From Cylicocyclus nassatus (lineage: Eukaryota > Nematoda > Chromadorea > Rhabditida > Strongylidae), in the NCBI GenBank assembly GCA_958299035.1, contig CATQJL010000223.1, positions 71,035,006-71,099,005 on the forward strand: a stretch of DNA of 64,000 nt. The letters are read 5' to 3'. The position numbers and the translations under genes were made by a program. Below the pieces are notes generated by a model that saw only the letters and a list, made by a program, of their open reading frames with translations, searched no databases and was not told the DNA's origin. Positions 58,481-64,000 of this stretch are shown in pieces; positions within the stretch are counted from its first letter, which is position 1; every line of letters begins with the position of its first letter.

Positions 58481-61400
58481 TATCACAGTTTATGTGGGTC
58501 AACAATACACGGTATTATATACATACCATTGAGGCATTCATTTGAGACAGTTATTGTGTGTATTGAAAACGTTTCAGTGGTGTTCACATAATACTAAAAA
58601 TACAACCACATGACGGTCTATGCAATGCTCAAAACACCGCCCACGAAGTGGAAGTCGTAAACATACTCTGATCTTCCTAAAATTCCAAATGCTTCACAAA
58701 AATAGAGCTATGTAGTATATTCACAATCGTTCCAGGCTTCAGTTTACAAAAACGCGCATTCTTTTTAAAAAGATAAACAAAGACAAAATATTCAGTTAAT
58801 CATGAATCGCATAATCACATATTGCAGTTTTCTGGTGGTCAAGACTCATTAACACACATTGACACATTCATCCAAAAAAACAGACACAAAGAGGTTTCGT
58901 CTTAAAAAGAAGACTGGCATTTATGCAAAAAGAAGACTGGCATTTATGCTTTAGAATAAATAAAAAGAGAAGGGTGGAAATGTGCTGTAGCAATATGTCT
59001 AATCTAAGCTTGTTTTAAGCTTGTTACATCGAAGCAACGATTTATGCATATGAGTTTGGCCGAAACTTTGCTCAACAATGGTTCTGTGAAGAAAGTCGAT
59101 AACATTTGCTATCAAAGGGTGCGGCAAGCTTATCGCAAACGTCTAAGGCAAAAGGCACCGCGAGAAACTCAAGAGGAAAGGTTTGTCGAAGTAGCAATGC
59201 AAAAGGTGATGTATAAGGGTGTTCCATCATTTTTTACCATTTTTACTCCATCCCGTCTTTTTGTATCTTTCCTTCAATTGATGTAATTTGAGTAATCATT
59301 CGACAGAGCAAAGCAAGCACTACAAGATTTAAAATCTAGCTGAATCGAATTCCACGCGAAGTTTTGAGCTAATTTTGATGGCAGTCGAAAACAAACTTTA
59401 TCCGTCAAAAAGCGTATCTCCGCGTGAAAAAATTCTAAAAATTCCTCATCTATCTCAGCATACTCTTAACACGAGCTTTCGATTGTACATTTTTCGTATT
59501 TATCTAGCTAGAAAAACAGGGAAAAATCGCAAACTCGGCCCTTAGACGTTTTGAGCACCTCCCACGACTTGGTCGTATAGCGCAGACATTCAGAAGTACG
59601 ATCATGTATTTGTATCATTTGTAAGTGCCACAGTTCTCAAGAAATGCTGATGTTTAGGGTAAAAACGGTAAGGTAAATTATGAGACAACCTAATAGTAGG
59701 TTGCCCCACAGATTTTAAAATATTTGAATCTTCAAATTGACCATCTCTCAAGAGCAGGGATTTCTGAATGATCAAGCTATATAAACGTGTATGCTGAAGG
59801 CTCAGGACCACAACGAAAATTGTCTACGTAGTTAATTTTCTTGACTTACCATAAAAAATACAGTAAATGCCTAAGCGAGAGGAATATTCGTAGAATTTTG
59901 TTGAATTAAAGTATAATTACGTTCGTTTTTGTAATGTGTAGATACGCCTGGTTTGACGCAAATGAGCGCGGACCTTGCTTTTAGCGATATGTCGCTTGCC
60001 TTACTCCTGTGTACATGGAAAGTCTGGTCCATCATAAAACAAATGGTGTCAACCATCGTGAATAAAATGTACAACATTCCATTTCAGAAGCTTTGCTATG
60101 AGGGATCTAAACTTACAAAAAAAATGTTGGTAAGAGAAAAATGCAGCGCTTGTGGTCTTCAATTGTTCATGGTTTGGGAGCCTCTAGAAAAAGAGTAGAT
60201 ACATCATCATTTGGTATGCAAATCTTCCTCCTCAACGGCGCTCCATCAATAGTATACTAGACCATGTTCGGAGTTAACTGATAGGCTTGTATGTAAACTT
60301 GGAGCTATACACATTCGCATATCTGCAATCGCGATTACGGACCCACCTTTGCGGGTCAAAGTCATGTATCCGTTTGACATGCAACTTTCAAAGGAACCAG
60401 CAAAGAACCCGCTCGTTTCTATGCATGAAATTTGTAAGCTAGTAGAGTTTAGTGTGCTGTAAAGTGGCTGAAGACGTTGGCTATAACTCACGTAGTTGTC
60501 CCTGATCTCGTGACACACATATAGGGAATTCCGAAAATTGTGCAGACTGCGCGACCGCGCGCGATGCTCACGCACTTCCGGTAACTTCAATTTCTTGGTT
60601 TTCATCTTTACTCGTTTGGTTTTTCCGCTTACTATCATAGTATCTACACACTAGAAATGACCGGGTCGAGCAGGAAGTGTGGCACACAACTGCCAGATAC
60701 GACCCCCCCCCCTAAGTCCGCCCCGATACCCCCCTAGCTTATCGTTTGCCTGCAGTAGGCTTGACATAAAGGCTCTACCAGGCATAACTAGTAACATATT
60801 CGCAGTTATCATGCCAAATAACCCAAAGGGGCCAAGTTTCAGCGGATTCTGAGGATTTCCAATATTGAGCCACTGTGAAGTGGTCATTTCCAAACGTAAT
60901 CAACTATAATATATTTCAAAAGTGAAGTAATTACCTCTTTTTTATTCAATACAAGCTCAATACTCCGTGTTCGCCTATACCATGACCGTAACCAGCTATA
61001 CCGTCAAATTATGGAGTTAGGAGCCAGCCAAAATCTCGTTTGTCCCGTTTTCCGCTCGCAGTGGTTATGCTTCTAGCAACTATTGCTCAAACGAAAGAAG
61101 ACGAATTCAGCTACAATTCCTTCCACAAAAACTAAGAGACTATCGGCTATAGAACTGTGTATAATTTGTTCTCTAATATTCGAAGGTAAAATGGGGTGTG
61201 GCACAACCCTAGAAAACCTGTGGCTGCCACACCTTTTAGGGGTTCTACTACACCTCATTAACTTACCTTAAACCATTCTGATACCTGCTTTTTATAAATA
61301 GTTGCTACTACTCAACCTTCTTCTTTATACAACAGGAATTTCGTCTAAAACCGTATCTTCTAAGGAAAGATATAATTGTTTTCCTTACCTACGCAAATAG

Positions 61401-61791
61401 AAAATATTGCGAGAATATTGGGTTACGGTAATATGCTAAGTCTACGCTACTAAGTTAATTATGAGGGAAGGCGACATGAATGTACATGTTGGTAGTCTAA
61501 GCCTCGCGATTAACACTAAAGCGGTAGAGCCTGATTGGTCTTCTCGATTCTGAAATAGAAGTTTTGGAGGTTATTTGAAGTAGAATGCCTAAAGTAAGCA
61601 AAGAAGTGGTAGTTTTCTGTATAAAGTGCAGAAAGAATCAACTCACTTTTGAAACAAAATCAACATGATCGAAAATGACTATCTCAAATGGCCCAATATT
61701 TGGAAAGATCGGAATTTGCTGAAACATGGCCCCACAGGTGTCATTTGACATACTAAATACGAGAACGATGTCCTTAAGCTTTTATCTTATA
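58481..61791. other. Intergenic, no supported gene
   Basis: A 23-bp direct duplication (AAAAAGAAGACTGGCATTTA...) lies at about 58902-58949. A basic frame at 59044-59286 and a second frame at 59953-60198 were examined; neither shows a known domain or consistent joined exons. The words ACAACCTAATAGTAGGTTG at about 59687-59706 look like two mariner-type ends meeting. Confidence 0.4.
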
Positions 61792-62498
61792 CCAGTGCGT
61801 CACCTCTGCTTCGCAGAGGCTCGCACTGGCTCTACTATCTAGGCCCTACTCATTCTCGCATAATGGTGGCATTGGAACTCACCGAGCAATGCCGATTATC
61901 ACGAACAAAATGTAAACAACTACTCATTCCTAAAGCTTTTAATGTTAAAACGGTGACCTCGCGTGAATGAGAGTTTTTGCACGAAAACAAACGCAATTTT
62001 TTATAGGTTTTTGATATTCCCATGGTCTTGACATTGCAATAAGAACAGCAGTCATTGTGAGCTACATCTTTGTGCAAAAATCTCGTCAAATGCTCTGGTA
62101 CAACCTTGGCAAATTGACCATTTACGCAACCAATACTTTTCGGCGCCGTTTTTGTAAAGTAAAAGACTTTTGATCACTTTTTTGCTCCTAAGTTCATGGC
62201 TTGCACATCTACTTGGCATAAACATCCACGACTCTGCAAAAAGTGGAATTACGGACCCAATTTTGCGGTCCAAATGCAAAATGGTTCCATTTTAGGCGCA
62301 GTTTCTGAGGTATCCACTCAACAAATCTGCTCGTATTTTTGCATGTTGGACTTTCATGCGGGTACCATGCGCTGTGCAAAATTTGAGCCCAGGAGGTTGG
62401 CTGGAACATGCTCTACGAATTTTGTAACAGACACACTCACAGACACACACACACACAAAGTCACGTAAACATCCTTAGCCCGTTATTATAAGTAATGA
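61792..62498 (-). mobile_element. Helitron-like family A copy 3
   Basis: On the minus strand it starts TCATTACTTATAATAACGGG after an A (5' end at 62498) and ends with the hairpin GCCTCTGCGAAGCAGAGG and CTGG at 61792, followed by T. The short CA tract is at about 62423-62457. Confidence 0.75.
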
Positions 62499-62500
62499 TA

Positions 62501-63521
62501 TTAGGTCGTTCCGAAAGTTCTTTCCGTTTTTCTAACCTATCATAAAAACACGTGGAATGAAGGTAGGGAAACGCTTTAGGCACTATCCGACGCAGCGTTT
62601 CTTCCTCTTTCTAGCAGTCATATTCCCATGTCGCTTACTCTTGTGATCACTGAGATAACCGCCGAAGTTTTGAACACATGGTTTTTACCATGTCCAAATT
62701 TGGCAATTTTTCGCAATCTTCGTTTTTAACCTTCGGAGAAGCTTTGATAGCAGTCAAACAGAGTAAACAAAGTGCAATGCAATACATTTTTTTGCAAATC
62801 CAGCTGGCTTTTCAGCATTTTTTGAAATAATTTTTTCAAAAGTCTTCACTTTTGCAAAGTCCCAATATAGAGAAACGCCCCGAACACTGGCAAGTATACG
62901 GATTTTGAAGCTTTTCAAAGTCAGTTACGATTATCCACAATTTTTACATAGCAACTAAGCGTTTACCGCTTGTAAATATAAGGTTTCGCATTTTACGTGT
63001 ACAGCTTGGGGCGGGTTCAAAATCAAGAATTACGGAAACTTTATCGCCAAAGACCTCGCAAATTGGAAAGAAAATACATTCGTTAGAAAGAGAAGGAAAA
63101 GCTGCATCGAATGACACCTTATTTGTGCGCCGTCTTATGTTCAATGGCTCTTGGCGTCCCCAAAAGTGGAATTTGATCGCATCAAAAAAATAATTCTAAA
63201 AAAACTTTTAAGGCTAGCTATAAAGGGCGAAAAATTGCATTAAATTGCACTTTGTTTGCTCTAACTGACTGCTATCAAAGCTTTCGTAAAAGTCAAGAAA
63301 GAAGATTGTGAAAAATTGCCCAATTTAGACATGGTAAAAACCATGGGTGCGAAATTTCGGCCATTATCTCACTGATCGCAAGAGCAAATGACACAAGGAA
63401 GTGACAGTTGAAAAGAGGAAGAAAAGCTGCGTCGAATAGTGCCTGAAGCGTTCCTCTACCTTCATTCCACGGGTTTTTGTGATGGGTTGAAAAAACGGAA
63501 AGAACTTTCGGAACGACCTAA
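62501..63521. mobile_element. Fold-back mariner-like element
   Basis: Ends TTAGGTCGTTCCGAAAGTTC and complement are flanked by TA (62499-62500 and 63522-63523). Long inverted arms share GTGGAATGAAGGTAG and ATGGTTTTTACCATG-type blocks. There is no transposase frame. It begins two bases after the 5' end of the Helitron-like copy 3. Confidence 0.8.
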
Positions 63522-63523
63522 TA

Positions 63524-63935
63524 TAAAGCTGAATGTCTGTTTGTCTGTATGTCTGTATGTCTGTCTGTCTGTCTGTACGTATGTTCCGAATAGAAAATTC
63601 CATTCCTGAACCGATCCGGATCAAACTTGGCACACATACACTTCGGGCCCCGGCGGGTGTCATAGGCTACTTCTCGTATCGATCGATATCGATTTTATCG
63701 ATTTTTATCGATTTTTTTGCAGAGTTCACCTATGGGGTTGGGAGTTGGCACAGGGGGGTAATCGAGCATGGGGATTCCGAGTACAATATTAGTTTTCAGG
63801 ATTATCGATTACTTTTATCGATTTTATCGATTTTTTTGCAAAGTTTGAACTACGGGGCTGGGAGTTTGCACAGGAGGGTAATCAAGCATGCTGATTACGA
63901 GCTCGATATTAGTTTGGCGCTATTCGGCTAACCGG
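63524..63935 (+). mobile_element. Helitron-like family B, plus copy
   Basis: Begins AATATAAAGCTGAATGTCTG right after the fold-back element, then CTGT simple repeats, TTCCGAATAGAAAATTCC and CCGATCCGGATCAAAC, matching the inverted copy at 15628-15766 closely. The body carries many ATCGAT words and two repeats of GGG(T/C)TGGGAGTT(G/T)GCACAGG. The 3' end may lie near the CGGCTAACCGGGCCC at 63925-63939 but was not fixed. Confidence 0.55.
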
Positions 63936-64000
63936 GCCCCAAAATTTTTTTCGTCGTAGAGCTTGCTCAGATTCGTGTATAAGGGTTATCTTACATGCTG

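Noticed and set aside
59044..59286. Basic reading frame, possibly an exon
   Set aside because: No recognisable domain, no partner exons with matching phase, and no conserved motif.
59953..60198. Plus-strand frame and its antisense frame
   Set aside because: Neither direction shows a known domain or convincing exon borders.

Overview
The window is nuclear DNA from a nematode, most likely a repeat-rich parasitic species of the strongylid/hookworm type. Evidence for a nematode: small exons with TTTCAG-type splice acceptors, splice acceptors directly in front of start codons as expected for spliced-leader trans-splicing, genes packed head to tail about 100 bp apart, a nematode-type serpentine chemoreceptor and a secreted astacin. 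The species cannot be fixed from the sequence alone.

Five multi-exon genes can be reconstructed with matching intron phases. Three lie head to tail on the + strand and form a likely operon: an eIF4H-like translation factor (26559-29090), a BolA2-like iron-sulfur partner (29676-31918) and an ACBD6-like acyl-CoA-binding/ankyrin protein (32640-35694). Next comes a small secreted astacin-fold protein (41248-42400) whose zinc site is largely destroyed although the frame and all four fold cysteines are intact. On the - strand a complete seven-exon chemoreceptor gene (48037-56748) carries very large transposon insertions in introns 1 and 4. A weaker small two-exon gene (23104-23462) lies inside a terminal-inverted-repeat element.

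The rest is dominated by mobile DNA. 2.3-4.5 kb: a mariner-like shell holding a fold-back repeat and a LINE 3' end. 6-9.4 kb: small palindromic elements and an RTE-type reverse transcriptase remnant. 10.9-11.9 kb: a Helitron-like element containing a 323-bp TG microsatellite. 14.9-17.3 kb: a broken LINE interrupted by Helitron-like ends. 18-26 kb: several inverted-repeat elements, two of them GC-rich with mini-repeats. 36-40 kb: tandem repeats and nested TIR elements. 42.6-47 kb: further small elements. 52.9-56.6 kb: a giant fold-back element. 57.9-64 kb: a mariner-like relic, a third copy of the Helitron family, another fold-back element and a further Helitron-like end.

The genes are linked mainly by co-expression logic: the three-gene cluster is housekeeping, and the astacin-like and chemoreceptor genes are single-gene units of nematode-expanded families. 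No CRISPR array, rRNA gene or credible tRNA gene was seen.
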